DNA from: Dasyornis broadbenti
Taxonomy: Eukaryota > Chordata > Aves > Passeriformes > Dasyornithidae
Length of the DNA: 64,000 nt
Assembly: GCA_013397935.1 (NCBI GenBank)
Contig: VZRN01003456.1
Coordinates: forward strand, 1,130,004 to 1,194,003
Reading direction: 5' to 3'
This document shows positions 40,890 through 53,763 of this stretch, piece after piece (within the stretch, counting starts at the first letter, position 1; each line of letters begins with the position of its first letter). Under the pieces are notes generated by a model. It saw only the letters and a program-made list of their open reading frames with translations, had not been told where the DNA came from and made no database searches. The position numbers and the translations under genes were made by a program.

Positions 40890-41070
40890 TGGAATGGACT
40901 GCAAGAGACCACCAAACCCTAATGCAGCACGAACACAGGCTCAAGAATATATTGGCAAGTGTTTAACTACCAAGAAAGCCAATTCCACAGTTTTTCTAAG
41001 CAGTCTGTTCTCCAGTGTTTTATGACCCCAATAATTACAAACACTCTTTTCCTCCTATTCATTATAAAGC
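40890..41070 (-). mobile_element. Old CR1-type 3' end (sense to PEX2)
   Basis: The plus strand reads as a diverged reverse complement of a CR1 3' end: 'tggactgcaagagaccaccaaaccc', 'ccaattccacagtttttctaagcagtctgttctccagtgttttatgacccc'. In CR1 the same landmarks read as 'cct...aggtc', 'attccacaacctctctgggcaacctgttccagtgtttgaccaccc'. It may be the 3' end of the same element as the fragment at 41330-42490. Confidence 0.6.
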
Positions 41071-41329
41071 ATCTTTATTACAAATTGGGATGGTTTTTAT
41101 TTCACAGCAGAAAACAGGAAAAAGGAAGAAGTTCTATTTTGCCGCACCTTCTCAGGAGCAAAAAGCGAGGGATGTGAGAGGACCCACAGAAGATCTGCCA
41201 AACTATCTGCTTTCCTACAACACACCAGATATGATCCTCTAGAAAAACTGAACCGAACAAAACACTCAAACAAAATCCACAACTTTACTTTTTTCCCAGC
41301 AGCAATCTACTTTGAGATCTACTGTATGT

Positions 41330-42490
41330 TCACATCTTTTTCTTTCTGAATAATCATTTCCTGTTTTGGATCCATGTATTTTGAATTTTTCATGTTAAAT
41401 GCAGCGTTTCATATTTGCCTGCATTGTTTTTCCATCTTGTTGATTTTAGACTTTCTCTCTGAACTCATCAAGAATATTTTGGATTCAGATCTTATGTTTA
41501 AAACAAAGGAAAAAAGAAAACCCCAAACTTTCAACCCCTCCCTATCTTGTATCATCAGTAACTTTTCTAAAGTATATGTTCTCTTCCATCATTCAATTCA
41601 CTAATGCCTTTTCATCTTGACAGGGTACTATAGATAATTACGCTGTAAAAGCAATCTTTCAACTTGATCCTGATAATATCAACATCTAATGGAAACAATA
41701 CTGATATTACATTTCTCTAGTTTGCTCATGTAGGGAGAAAGACTTTATTAAAATCAAGCTGTATTGTACCTTAAGTTTTCCTCTTACTAAACTTGTAATT
41801 CTTATTAAGAAGAGAAAAATATTGAGGTTTCCTACAAACAGGTCTCACCAAACCATACTGGCTGTTTTACAATCTCTCGTCTACACATTGTTAGATACAA
41901 ATTAATTGCTAAACTATTTACGCCTGAACCTTTATATGGAATCAAAACTGACAGCTTCAATAATTCTCTTAACAGAAGAATAAAGAGGCACAAAAACAGA
42001 TACACACAAACCCATTTTGCTGGCTATTTCCACCCTCTGGGATATTAAATAAATAAATAAAATCAGTAGTGCCTAATTCCTCAATCATTCTAGGACGAAT
42101 TTTATTAGGATTTGCCACTTGAGCACATCTATATTAAGATTCCTTAGGCTATTCTTTCTGTGCTTTGGTTCCACTCTTATTTCCTGCCTAAGATTAATTT
42201 TATGAAAGTAGCAGGTCACAATATATCTCTTTTACAAAGTATGAAGGAAAGAATCAGTCTTTGAAAGTCTGTTACTTGTTCTCCTTTCTTATTTAATAAC
42301 AGATCTAGGTAATGGACTTATCCCTTTGTGCCTCCTCTTACTCAGACTTTTGGACCCTTTCATTAATTCTTTTCTTGTGCTTTGTAAATTGAAACTTATT
42401 TTGTTCTTCAGAGTCATTGATTTTATTCTTACATTCCTATGCTATTCCTTTATATTAATTTCTTATCATGTTGTATTATTTCTGCCTGGA
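41330..42490 (-). mobile_element. Very old CR1/L3-like retrotransposon, reverse-transcriptase region
   Basis: On the minus strand this reads as a degraded CR1-superfamily reverse transcriptase. The stretch 42115-42071 gives ANPNKIRPRMIEELG, matching the conserved 'GPDGIHPRVLKELA' block at the start of the RT region. The stretch near 41758-41738 gives LDFNKVF, matching the catalytic motif A 'LDFSKAFD'. Between them lies 'aacagccagtatggttt', matching the usual 'QHGF' segment. Downstream in element sense (about 41560-41520) comes a block matching the segment after 'FxxDL'. No frame remains open for long. Divergence is much greater than in the CR1 copies at 12265 and 25611, suggesting an insertion that predates modern bird lineages. 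Ends are approximate. Confidence 0.72.
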
Positions 42491-45400
42491 CAACTCTTTA
42501 AATTTCCAGGCTATGGAAGAATTCTTGATATAAAGTCTCTTTAACATTCACTATTACATTTTAGTTTGTTATTATAAACTATCTCAACACAAAGAAACAA
42601 CAGGATATACATAAAAGGTAACAATTTTTCAGCCTTTTCAACAGACTAGATTCTGCCAAGTCCCAGCATTGAGATCAATGGCCCAAGCATGGGGAGGCAG
42701 TATGCAGAGCGGGCATGCTCAAAATCATATCCTCTCTGGAGCTAACACTAACACACATTTTTTCTTCAGGAAATACAATACATTTGGTATTGTGCATTCA
42801 GTGTTGCCATACTGAGTGTGTGTGAGAGCGGAAGAGTAAAACCATACCCTTGGTCTACTATCCCTCCTTTGATATTCATAAAGTTGGGGTATCAACAGAT
42901 AGCAATGAAAGCTACCTTTCCACCCACAAGAATGCTGAGATGTTTTTTAATGTGGGAAGTTGTTTTTTTTTTCATTTGTTTATTTGTTTTTCTGTGAAAA
43001 TGTACACCATTTAACTATTCTTTTTGGGTACTCTCAATAGGCGAGCATATTTCATATGCAAATTTTAAATCAATAAATTTTAAAGATGAGAAATCAAACG
43101 ATACATATTCAGTTAATTTTAAAATCTTCCTTTACACCAACTCTCATAACACAGAACATGGACCCCAGCTGCTCAAGGTCTCATGTCTTACCATTAATTC
43201 TCAACTCTTTCTTGCTTATCAAGTGTAGAGAGAAATATCTTCAGATCAAAGTCTAATTGGTAGCCCCAACTGTGTTATCTCTTAATCACTGTAAAATTAA
43301 CTTATCACTATATCATTACCTCAAATAACCTTAAAAAAGATTGATTTTGTATTACTGTCTGGATTCCTATATACTTCAGACAAATACCTATCATTTTCTA
43401 GAGAACATAAATTGATTCTTCAACTGTTTGAAATAACTACTAACACTAATTGAAAAGTCTGTAACACTGCAATCACAGAAACTATTCTTTATTTCTTATA
43501 TTTAAGGGAGAAAGGACTATTTCTCAAACAGACAATGTCAAGTAAAACACGGAATGACTGTGTAACAAATCAATCCCATAGATAAAACTAAGATTTTCAT
43601 TATGGAGGTTAAGTGAGTAACAAATAAATAATCCCAGAATCCTAAATGCTACAGTCACATTTAAAGTCCAAAGACCAAAAACAAGACAAAGACACATTCA
43701 AATCACAGGTTGCTTTTCCAACTTTAACTAAGTAAACTTAGATTCCATAAACTGAGATACAGGAGATTAGCCACTGTTGAATGCCTGGAAACAGCAAGGA
43801 AACATAACGATAGCTCATTGATTTATCTTCCATAAACCACCTGCCAGAATCGAAATATTAGGGATTCAAGTTACAAAATCAAAACCAACTCAGAAGAGCC
43901 AGAATTGATACAACAGTAATGAAGAGCAGTAGGAAAGTGCTGCACTGTTAGAAGTTGTAAATCAGTCATTTCTGTCAGCATTTGATGGAAACTGAAAATC
44001 TCACAGTGTAATACATCCCCTCGATGAATGCTAGCAACCAAGACTATTACTGGCCACTGTTACTCTGAACGCTAAAAGCTTCAACTGACTTCAGATAAAT
44101 TTGTCATCAGTTAGTACTCTTAAAAGACAGATTATTAGATCCAAACAACCAGATCTGATAATTACCTCATAACTAATATTTAAAATACTACCTTTAAAAA
44201 TTTGTGATGCTAAATTCAAGGCTATAAAACCTCAAAGTACATTTGTATTCCTCATAGCATAGAAGCCAGAGATAGCACCATCCTACCAACTTTTTTGATA
44301 TGGCTCCAATTTTCATTTATTGGAATAAACAGGAAGATAAGCATGTAACAAGTTAATGTTCAATCAGTATTACTCTTAATCCCATATCCTTTTTCTCTTC
44401 CTCCACCATCTTATTTCCTCTCTTTTGTCATCCTGCTCCTTAGTACATCAAATTACAAATTCATCTCTAAAAGGACGTGTCAGTTCCACTTATAGATTCT
44501 CATTCTCTGCTATACTAAATGAAATCTAGCTCTTGTTCCTTTTAAAGAAATCAGTGATAAAAACCCAAAAGTGTAAAAAAACCAAAGCTGCACTGTAACT
44601 TGAAGCCTTCCAAAAAACATGGTTAAAAAATCCCTTGATCATCAAGATGCTGAGCAAAATGTATGTCCAATGTGCAATATTGACTCTTTTTTCTTTGGAG
44701 CTAGGTAATGGGAATTGTTTGGAGAAGTCCCTTACCTTTACTGCTGATGAATTAGAATGGTGAAGAGAGATTTGGTTGAAATAGTTGAACAGAGTGGCAA
44801 CTGTGATGGTTAACCAGGAAGAAACAGTCCCTTGCCAGTAAGGGGTAACATCTCTGACTCAACTAGTATCAGGAGGTGTAAGAGCTAAGCAAAGTTAAGA
44901 AACCCTTGAGCTACAAATGTAGGTCTTAGCTGCTGATGTTCTCACAAACAGATGACCGGGAGACTCCTGTATTTGAAGACATTTTGGGTGTGGATAAGGA
45001 TACGAGGTTCTGGTAAAAGGAAGGCTAAGTAATACTGCAATGCAAATGTAGCAGTGAAAAGAGCACAAAGCTTAGTAAATGGGCCATCCTTTGTGTAAAG
45101 CAGGTGAAACATCACTTGGTGGCAGACGTATGCAGCTCAATTTCAGAATGATCCAATGACAGAACATGAATGAACAGTTGTGAGCACACTGTGGGCAGTT
45201 ATAGCCATAATTCTTCCTTTGCTGGTTACTGTTGCTTGTCTGAAAAGTTGGTCTTACACCTCATGACATATATAACATCTGCATTTCATTGTTGTAAGGG
45301 CACCATATCTCACATCACCTTATTTGTCAATCACAGTGTCAATCTCAATTTTATGTATCTTTTCCACGCCCCTTCTTACCTTTCCTCCATTCAAAACTAC

Positions 45401-48391
45401 CTAAAAACCAACCAAAAAGTCATCTAACTTAAATTCTCATTTCACAGCTCTGTGTCTCTCTTCTGCTCCTACCTGTCTGATCCGTATGAATGGATCACCA
45501 GATAAGTACGGAGATGCCAGGATGAAGAATGAGAAGATACATACAACGGATTCAGAAGCAACACCTGCTCTATATACTCTGATACAATTTACCACAGATG
45601 ACAGAACCCTGCAATTTTGCATTAAATACTTTACGCCTATCATTTATGAAACACAGTCACTGCCCAGATTTTATTCCAACTTTCTTCTTTTTTACATATA
45701 TATGCATACCAACTGCACAATCATGAATATTCAGCGATATGCAAGTGCAACAATGCTGATCCAAGTACTGCACTGCAGGAACATAAGGTCCTTTAACCTT
45801 TTACTAGAAATACTTATCAGATGAGAATGGTAAAATCTGTCCTAAATGCATAACTAAGTCATAATTAACCACATCTGTACCAAAAAGAGGACTCTATGCA
45901 AAAACAATATTGTTACAGACTGTACATATTTATGATTTGCTAGAGCAAATAAAACCCTGCACCAATAAAAAGACAAGCCTGTTCACTCTACGTTTTAAGT
46001 TTTGGCCTTGTATTCTAAGGCATAACTTATGAATAATTGAATCTAATTACAATCAAGAACTCTCAACTGCTGTAAGGATAAAAACCAGTAGTTTACTTGA
46101 CATATATGTCTCATTTTTCAGGTTTGTGTTCTATAAAAACCTAAGATAATGTAATTTTTGACAGCTATAGTTGCTGTCTCCTATTCTCCTTCTACTGTGT
46201 ATTGTTTCTTTTTCTTACAGATTAGTGCCAGCACTCATTTGAACTACTACTGAACCATTTTTGCATGTTAAACTGGCAAAAAAACCAACTTGTTTAAACT
46301 TATTTTTCTGCAGATTTAGTACACTAATGCGTCACCACAAAATCAGGTCAGATACATGCAGTACCAGTAAAAAGAACAACATGGTCAGGAAAAACAGGTA
46401 ATCGTGAAATCAGCTGCCTTTGAATCTCAGCATCATACTGTTACATCCACCACCAGTCAACTGCAAGACAGAAATCCCAAGCCTTTTTTTTGACTGGAAG
46501 AACTGTTCTTGTTGTCATCAAGTCCAACATGCTAAATGTGCAAGTGTAACACTACAACACTACAAATACAAATACTGAAACTTTTAGCTGTCTTTCAAAA
46601 ACAAAAAGAAAAAGAATTATACATACCAGCCCACGGTAGGATCCATGCAGACTTGCAAGGGAGAGGCAACTCTGTTTAAATAAATAACACTATGCAATTC
46701 CACCCTACTTTTAGCTTTTTGTGTGTGATTGTACTTTGAAGCGTTTGGCATGCACAAACTAACAGGGGTTTTGGGAAAATAAAGATGTGTTCAGTGTCCC
46801 CAGTTCTTGATGATTTTATTACTCGGTAATTATGGTAACTTTAAGTACACAAGGGAAGACTTACACATTTCCACCACACTTCTCCTCAATCCTGTAACTT
46901 CATTAGCATTTTAGAATCCATTGGAATAGTTGCATACATGCATTACAAGTAACAGTTTAGAAGAGGGATAATAATTTCCTTGCTAGGCAGCCTGAGTTGT
47001 ATGCTGTTACAGCTTCTAAAATCCCTCTGCAGTTCCAACACGAATTTCCCTTATGATTTAGTTATGGCCCACAGTGTCATAGCATTATATTAATTTCCTT
47101 TTCAGGAAAAGTTTTTCTCCTTACCAGACCCCTCCCGTGCTATCTTTTGTCTGCTTCTCTCCCTACAGAATTATTATTAATTTTGAATACTATTATTTTA
47201 ACGTATTTTTTCAAGTTTTCTTAGAATTTAAATTTTGATCAACTCCTTTCTTTTCTAACCCCACTCACAATAACTGCAAAAACGAAGAGTGGAAATAAGG
47301 AATGTCAGAGACAGGATTTTGAGAGATATTGTTCCCAGGCAGCTACTGATACAAACACAATGAATATCAGCAGCATTCAACTTCCTCCTAAAGGCCAAAA
47401 ACCTCCTTAGATCCTCCCTTGCAGGAAAAGGAAGAAGTGCAGACAGACCCAGTCAGAATCAACCTCAAACTAATTTCTCTTTCTCCCTATATTATGCATG
47501 TCATCTTTTCCTTCTGCCTCAAAGTTCTTTATTTCTCCTAATTTTCACCCTTACTCTCAAAAATCTGAATTTAGTTTCCTTCTGAAAACAGTCTGAAATA
47601 AACTTCCGAAGTTCTTGAATTCGCCCTCAAAACAAAAAAATCCCTATCCCCATCTCTGAGAGAGGCACGTTACAAACAGACAGCGACCTTTCTGTTTTCC
47701 TTCTCCTGAAGATTTTTGTAAAAGTTTAGATGTGAACCGATGATGCTTGTAGATGTAAGTCAGCTGCATGGCTGCAGGAGCCATTTAGCTCATTGAAGAA
47801 GCTACAGACCAGAGAGCTTGCTACCTTCTTTTGCACATACAGCACAATCTGACTAAAAAGCCTGCAGCTTTTTAGCCCTTTTAATTTTATTTTTTTGTTT
47901 GCTGCTTTTAAATTTACAGGGAGCACTGTATAGTAGCTGATGAGAGCATCCTTGTTAGTTAAAATGAGAGGAACAGAAAGGGTATGACTCTCTTCAGTGG
48001 TCTATGTGAAAAACTATGTAATCTAACAGGTGTCAAAAAATACCCAACCCTATCTCTAAAAAACAAAACAAACCAAGAAAAACCAATGAAAACTTCAAAA
48101 CAGCATAAGCAGCCTGCTCGAAAACACCATACTGAACTAGAGTTCTGCCTGTCATCATTAACTGCAGCAGCAATACAGTGAGTGAGACCACTTCCATTCT
48201 ACGTCATAAACAATGTACTATCATTTAGGTTGAAAATTTAAGTTCACTTTCTGGATGCTCTGAAAAATTGCATGAATTCAAATGTTTTTCCCAAAAGGTT
48301 ACCATTTGGGAACCGGACCTTGCTAGGGAGAAATTTACATTAGGGTATTCCAGTGAAAGACTCATTTTAATTGCCAAAATTATCATCTTCT

Positions 48392-49610
48392 AACTGCACA
48401 CCCTACATCATCCAGATCATTAATGGATATGTTAAACAGGGCTGAACACAGTATTGACCCCTGGGGTACAACAGTAGTTACCAGCTTCCAAGTGGACTTC
48501 ACACCACTGATTGCCACCCCCTGTGGTCCATCTGTTCTGCGTGTTTTATGCTACCCTCATGATTTGCTCCCCCAGCCCCTACTTCAGCAGCTTCTCCATG
48601 AGGATGTCACAGGAGACAGTGCTGAAAACATTACTGATACAAGTGTCTACGCCCTCCCCTTGTCTACCAAGCCCATCACTTCATTGTAGGAAATTATCAG
48701 GTTGGAAGAATGGCTTCCCCTTCGTAAATCTATGCTGATCACTTTCTTTAATGTGCCTTAGAAGGGTTTCCAGGATTAGCTGCTCCATCACCTTCCATCC
48801 TTCTGGGGGATCAAGGCAAAGCTGATCAGGCTGTGGTTCCCTAACCTAAGGCTGCCCTTCTGAAAACAGAACACTGACTTTCCTTCAGTCTACAGGCACT
48901 TCTCCCAGTTCCTCAGTCTCCCAGTCCTACGATTATTGAGACTGTCCTCACAGTATCAGCCAGCTCCCTTAGCACTCACGGGTGCATTCCCAGAGCTTTA
49001 TCTATGCCATACTTAAGTATTCTCTGACCTAAACCTCTTAAACCAAGTGTACATCTTCCCTGCTCCAGACTTTTCCCTGTGTTCTACAATTCCTGAACGT
49101 CTTTGCTAGCAGAGATGGAAGCAAAGGCAGCTTTCAGAACTTCAGCTTTTTCCACATTCCCTGTCCATTCTGCCATGAGATCACATTTTCCCTAGTACTC
49201 CTGCTGCTACTGGTGTATTTACAGAAGCACTTCTTGTTGCCTTTTAAATCGCTCATCAGATTCAACTCCAGGCAGAGTATGACTTTCCTAATTACATCCA
49301 TGCATGCTCAGACACTGTCTCTATACTCCTCCCAGGTTACCTGTTCCTGCTTCTGCACATTTACTTTTAATGTCTGAGTTTCATGATGAGCTCCTTGTTC
49401 ATCAATGCACTGCTGCTGGCATTTTAGCCTGACTTCATAACTGTTGGGACGGACTGCTCTTGAGCTCCGAGGAGGTGATCCTTGAGTATCAACCTGCTTT
49501 GCTGCCTCTCTCCAGGGCCTGACCCTGGGGGATTCTTCCCTGAAGAGGTCAGAGCCTGCTTTCCTGAAATCCAGGGCAATGACCTTACTTTCTTACTCTT
49601 AAACCAGACT
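48392..49610 (-). mobile_element. CR1 fragment spanning linker and reverse transcriptase, no 3' end
   Basis: Minus-strand CR1 of about 1.2 kb. From its 5' side it reads ALDFRKAGSDLFRE (49600-49550 region) and QEQVTWEEYRDSV (about 49345-49305) from the linker between endonuclease and reverse transcriptase. Next come a 'MHP-VLRELAD' block near 48990, a KG-rich fingers segment near 48730, and finally PQGSILCSALFNISINDLD near 48460-48400, the RT motif that includes PQGS. Stops and frameshifts are frequent. The distal RT and the 3' tail are absent, which is unusual because most CR1 copies keep the 3' end. It lies in the PEX2 intron in the same orientation as the gene. Confidence 0.9.
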
Positions 49611-51911
49611 CTCAGAGAAAGGAGGCACTAATATCAGTAACCAACTAAATAAGAAATAGATTACATTAGTTTCTGTCAGAGACCATATAGCTTAGAGGAA
49701 ACATTGCTAAACTGGCACAAACACAGTGAACTTCTTTATTGAAAAAGTTATTACCTTGAGAGTCTTAAAAAAATGCCCTCTCTGCCCAAAAATCATTAAA
49801 TACCTAAAAGGTTTAAGAAATAAGGTATCAAAAACGTAATATAACATATCTTATTCTTCAGTTAGACTGACATTAATCCAGAACGAATTCACTGGTAATA
49901 TACAAAGAACACTTCTTATTAAATACAGTTCTATCATTTCATTCAAAAGTTTATTCACATTTCTTCTTATTATCTTAATTATTGTTACTGGAGCACAACA
50001 TGCTTACAAGCTAATTCAACGAAACTGTATTTACGTCTAAAGCTTATTAGTTAGTGTTACATGGACAGAATGTATTTGCTTCTTTATAAGTTCTTGATTT
50101 CTGTTTTCACTGAATAAATGCAGAAATTCCGAGTACAACAACAGTGCTGTAGAATTTTTTAAATTTTTGTAAGAGCAGGCCATTATAACCAATAGAGAAA
50201 TAAAACACATGGGTAATAAGGTACTTAAATTATAATCTCAAATTGTTGACCAATTTTGTCTACTGTTTAATTTACTACTAGTTTTCCTTCAAAAAGCTGG
50301 TCTTCTCTTCCCTTCCTTGCCCCCCTCCCCGAATCTCATGGCGTTGAAACAACTTTCACATGTTTAAAAAAATAAGACATTCCCACTATCTCACATTTTG
50401 AACATGTAATTAAATGTTTTGGGCTTTTTCCACCTGAAAGACCATGTGCTTCATCACTACATCCAGATATACATTAATACTGGATTCAGACATCACTTCC
50501 TACACTTCCACCATTTATATATTGAAGAGTCATTCATTTTACACCGTATTCTTGGTGTTGATACTATGTAGCCATACACCTGTTTCTGTCCTTCCTAAAT
50601 ATTCTCTAGGTAGAAGTTTTTAGCCATTTCCTCGACTGCCAGTTCAAAAGACTATAAAAGACTGTTAAACAGAGGAGAAAATAAAATGTCTTTCTTGACT
50701 TACACCACAGCATCTGACGTCAAAGACCAAATGGAGATCCTTGGATTAGTACTAGTGTCAAAAACTATCAGAGTACAGAAATTACTTTCTTACTCTACTC
50801 TATGAAGGGTTCAATCAAGTCTTTTTATACTAATAATCCCTGTTTGAAAGTTTTAATTTAATTTAGTTTAGTCCATTACAGGAACATTTACTTCCTACAT
50901 GTCCTGGATCACCTTAAGTATCAAAACCTTTCTGTGAGTCACTACATTCTCTAACGAAATTAGTCTTGGGATGCATGAATAATAAAATAATCTAATAGGA
51001 GACAAACAGAGCTGTCAAACAAAAAAATTCCATCCCAAATCCAAACACCTTCCTTGCACAGAACAGACATTCCATATATCTAGCCTAATCCCTAATATTC
51101 TACAAACATGAACTGAGGCATACTATTCTAGCTATCCGGGAGCCTTTTAATAGGTGGGTAAATTCATATTGCATCTGAAGGCCCATTAATAAGAAATTAA
51201 TTTTTTATAAAAATATGCTCAGAACATGGTATTTTATGTTTGTACTACTATACTAAGAGTTCTAAGATTAGCTGTGAGATACCTAAGCATGAGCTGATTC
51301 AAATACACGTAAGTTCACTACTATTACTTGACGGTTTTCAACATTTCTAACAAAAACAAAAGATATTTGGACACTCATGCAGAGAGATGTCTAATTTTAA
51401 TTATTTATTTAATTAAAAAAACATTAATGGGAACCAATTTTTTATCTGCTGAAAAGGATGTTCTTGACAAATAAAAACCCACAAGTTTGAACCAAGGTAA
51501 GCCTAGGAGCTAAAAGGATGTAAAAATAGAGGCAAAATGCTAAGCAGAGTTATTTCAGTTGCCTTGGCCTCAGATTAATGCAATTTCCCAATACTCTCTA
51601 CTCAATAACAAACACTCTCAATTCTTACTTTAAAAACTGCAAATATTTATACATAACATTGGAGTTTCTGAAATATTGATATACACACAAACTCACTATA
51701 TAAAAAGGCCCAAACACCCCACCTCTTTCAAACTCCCCCCCCCAAAAAATCGCGACTGGTAGGCAAGAAAGAGGGTGCAATATATAAGATCCTTGCAAAA
51801 CGTTCACAGACAATAGCTTTAAATATATTCCACTTTCCAATACACGGACTCTATCAAAAACTTTATGATATGGAGAACACTACAAGCATCATGGTAAGTA
51901 AAACTGTAAAT

Positions 51912-52095
51912 CACAGAATCCTAGAATCAGCAAGATTGAAAGAGACCTTTAAGATCACCAAGTCCAACCATCAACACAGCACTAACTCCAAGAAAGTATT
52001 CTTACTAACACCTAATGCTAGAGGCACTAGCAACCAAAGTAGACATTCCAACACTGACATGATCACCTATTTCTGTATTAATTTCCAGAAGAATT
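51912..52095 (-). mobile_element. CR1 3' end, short truncated copy
   Basis: The plus strand begins 'cacagaatcctagaatcagcaagattg' and continues 'aagatcaccaagtccaaccatcaac', the reverse complement of the standard avian CR1 3' terminus. The remainder decays toward 52095. It is 5'-truncated, with its tail at the low-coordinate side, and is in the same orientation as PEX2. Confidence 0.9.
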
Positions 52096-53374
52096 AAAAT
52101 ATAAGTGTCAAATCCCTCCAATACTCTTGATTATGTGCCCTATCTGTTTATCCAATTTCCATCAAAAAATAAAATTAAAAAAAAAAGCCCTTTTAATGAG
52201 CTAATTTATACATCTTACAGGTGAGAATTTAACTCCACAGCAAGTAATGGAAATTGACTTTCATGCAGTATGAACAAACATTAAAAAAAAAAAAAGAAAT
52301 GAATTTTTACTCCCCTTAATAGCTTATTTACTAATTAAGTACCAGCAATGACACTTTCAGCTGTTTTCCTCCTAATCACTTCATTCGATAAACTAGTCAT
52401 GATGGACATCCAAGAACCGAAAAACAAGCTGCTGCTGAGGAGGAACAGCAGCAGAAAAATGAAAAAGGATCTGTAAGAGAAAACACTGATAAAACAGATC
52501 TTCAAAAAAGAATGAAAATAGCATTAGTCTTAAAGAGAAAACTTATCAACAACTGTTGCTAAACTGTATGTCAGAAAAGCTGCAAAGAAGTCTGACAAGA
52601 ATTCACTAATTTCTAATGAAAGCAAATGGCAAAGTATTTTGGACTCAAATGTTAGTACAAACTTCATCATTTAGTACAAATGTTAGTCATACTTCATCTT
52701 TGACCTTAATGAACACCTCCCTCACACCGACACGACAAAGATCATACAAGAAATATACAGTGCTGTGGTTTCCAGTATGGACAATGTCATAAGCAGAATT
52801 CGTCTCTCTGCCAAATTGGCCATTCAGACTAAATCCACACTGGTTCAGTGGTGAACCAATGGTTTGTTACTTACGAGCTGCACAAAACTGGATCAACAGA
52901 AAGCGGAAAGGTGCCACCCTCACCTTTAGATTTCTTTCACACCTGCAAGTAGGCAGTCAGAGGAGAGGCCCTTGAAGATTACAAATGTCCCACTCTCTTA
53001 ACTGATATCAGAATTCAGATGATAATACCCCTCCGACAGGATATTTTGCCCTTTCCTCTCCGCAGAGGTCGTCACCAGGCTCCGTCCCCTCTTATCGCAC
53101 GCCTGGGCCTAGTTGGAAAGCTTCCTGTCTCTTGCACACTGCGGCTCCAGGAGGCTGAACGCCAGCGGGACTCACGGAACGGAGGCGACCGAGGAGTGCA
53201 GGAAGCCAAACATAAGTTTTTGTGGGCAGGCCATGTATGGGAGCCGGGGCCTGACCCAGACGGGCTGCCTCGGCCTGCCCGGCCGCGGGAGGTGCCTGGT
53301 TCGGCTCCGCCGAAGGCCACGGCCCCCACCCGCCGCACTCGCTCCGGTTCGTCCCGCCCCGCGTCCCCACTGAC

Positions 53375-53690
53375 CTGCACCGCTGCCGGGCCCAGCCCTC
53401 CGCGACTCCGCGGGTGCGCCGGGCTTAGCCTCGAGCCTCCCAGCGGAGCTCTGCGCGGACGGAGCCCCTCAGGCGCTCTCCCCTCAGCCGCCCGGCCCGC
53501 GGGCACCGTCCCGCCAGTCGGGTCACAGCGGCAGCTGCTGCAGCCCAGAGCAGCGGCCGCACGGACGGCAGCAAGGGCCGGCCAGCGCCCGGCGCGGCTG
53601 CGCAGGAAGCGCTCCGGGAAGCCGGGATGGTGCGCGGGAAGGGCTCCGCACACGGCGACCGCGCCGGGGCGGGCCGCGTGGTGCTTGACT
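53375..53690 (-). other. PEX2: Candidate PEX2 non-coding exon 1
   Basis: On the minus strand the sequence 'ggtgcag|gtcagtggg' gives a strong donor, with the exon ending at 53375 and the intron starting with GT at 53374. The transcription start is not determinable from sequence. It is placed loosely near 53650-53690, about 50-90 bp from the CCAAT and GC-box cluster. The exon has no role in the protein, as the ATG lies in the next known exon. An alternative donor elsewhere in the island is possible. Confidence 0.45.
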
Positions 53691-53735
53691 GACAGCCCGA
53701 GAAGCAAATCAGCGGTCCGCGGAGAGGCACAGCAG

Positions 53736-53763
53736 CCAATGGCGGCGGCGGGAGGCGGGGCGG
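53736..53763. promoter_or_regulatory. CCAAT box, YY1-like site and GC box cluster
   Basis: CCAAT at 53736-53740 runs directly into ATGGCGGCGG, which fits the YY1 consensus (AANATGGCGGC), followed by GGGAGGCGGGGCGG, an Sp1-type GC box. NF-Y, YY1 and Sp1 sites in CpG islands are typical of TATA-less promoters. The tight spacing makes this the best core-promoter candidate. It could serve either direction. Confidence 0.55.

Larger units (their letters stand above)
35782..53374 (-). other. PEX2: Large 5' intron of PEX2 (inferred)
   Basis: Inferred as one intron of about 17.6 kb between the CpG-island exon and the coding exon. Small non-coding exons could lie inside it; human PEX2 has alternative 5' UTR exons. 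Hand counts in 46261-46440 give A 67, T 47, C 36, G 30 on the plus strand, the skew expected for a minus-strand transcription unit. It contains CR1 fragments (listed separately) and no other gene that I can support. Confidence 0.6.

Noticed and set aside
50715..50722. Full CRE palindrome TGACGTCA in the PEX2 intron
   Set aside because: A single 8-mer far from the promoter is expected by chance at about this frequency.
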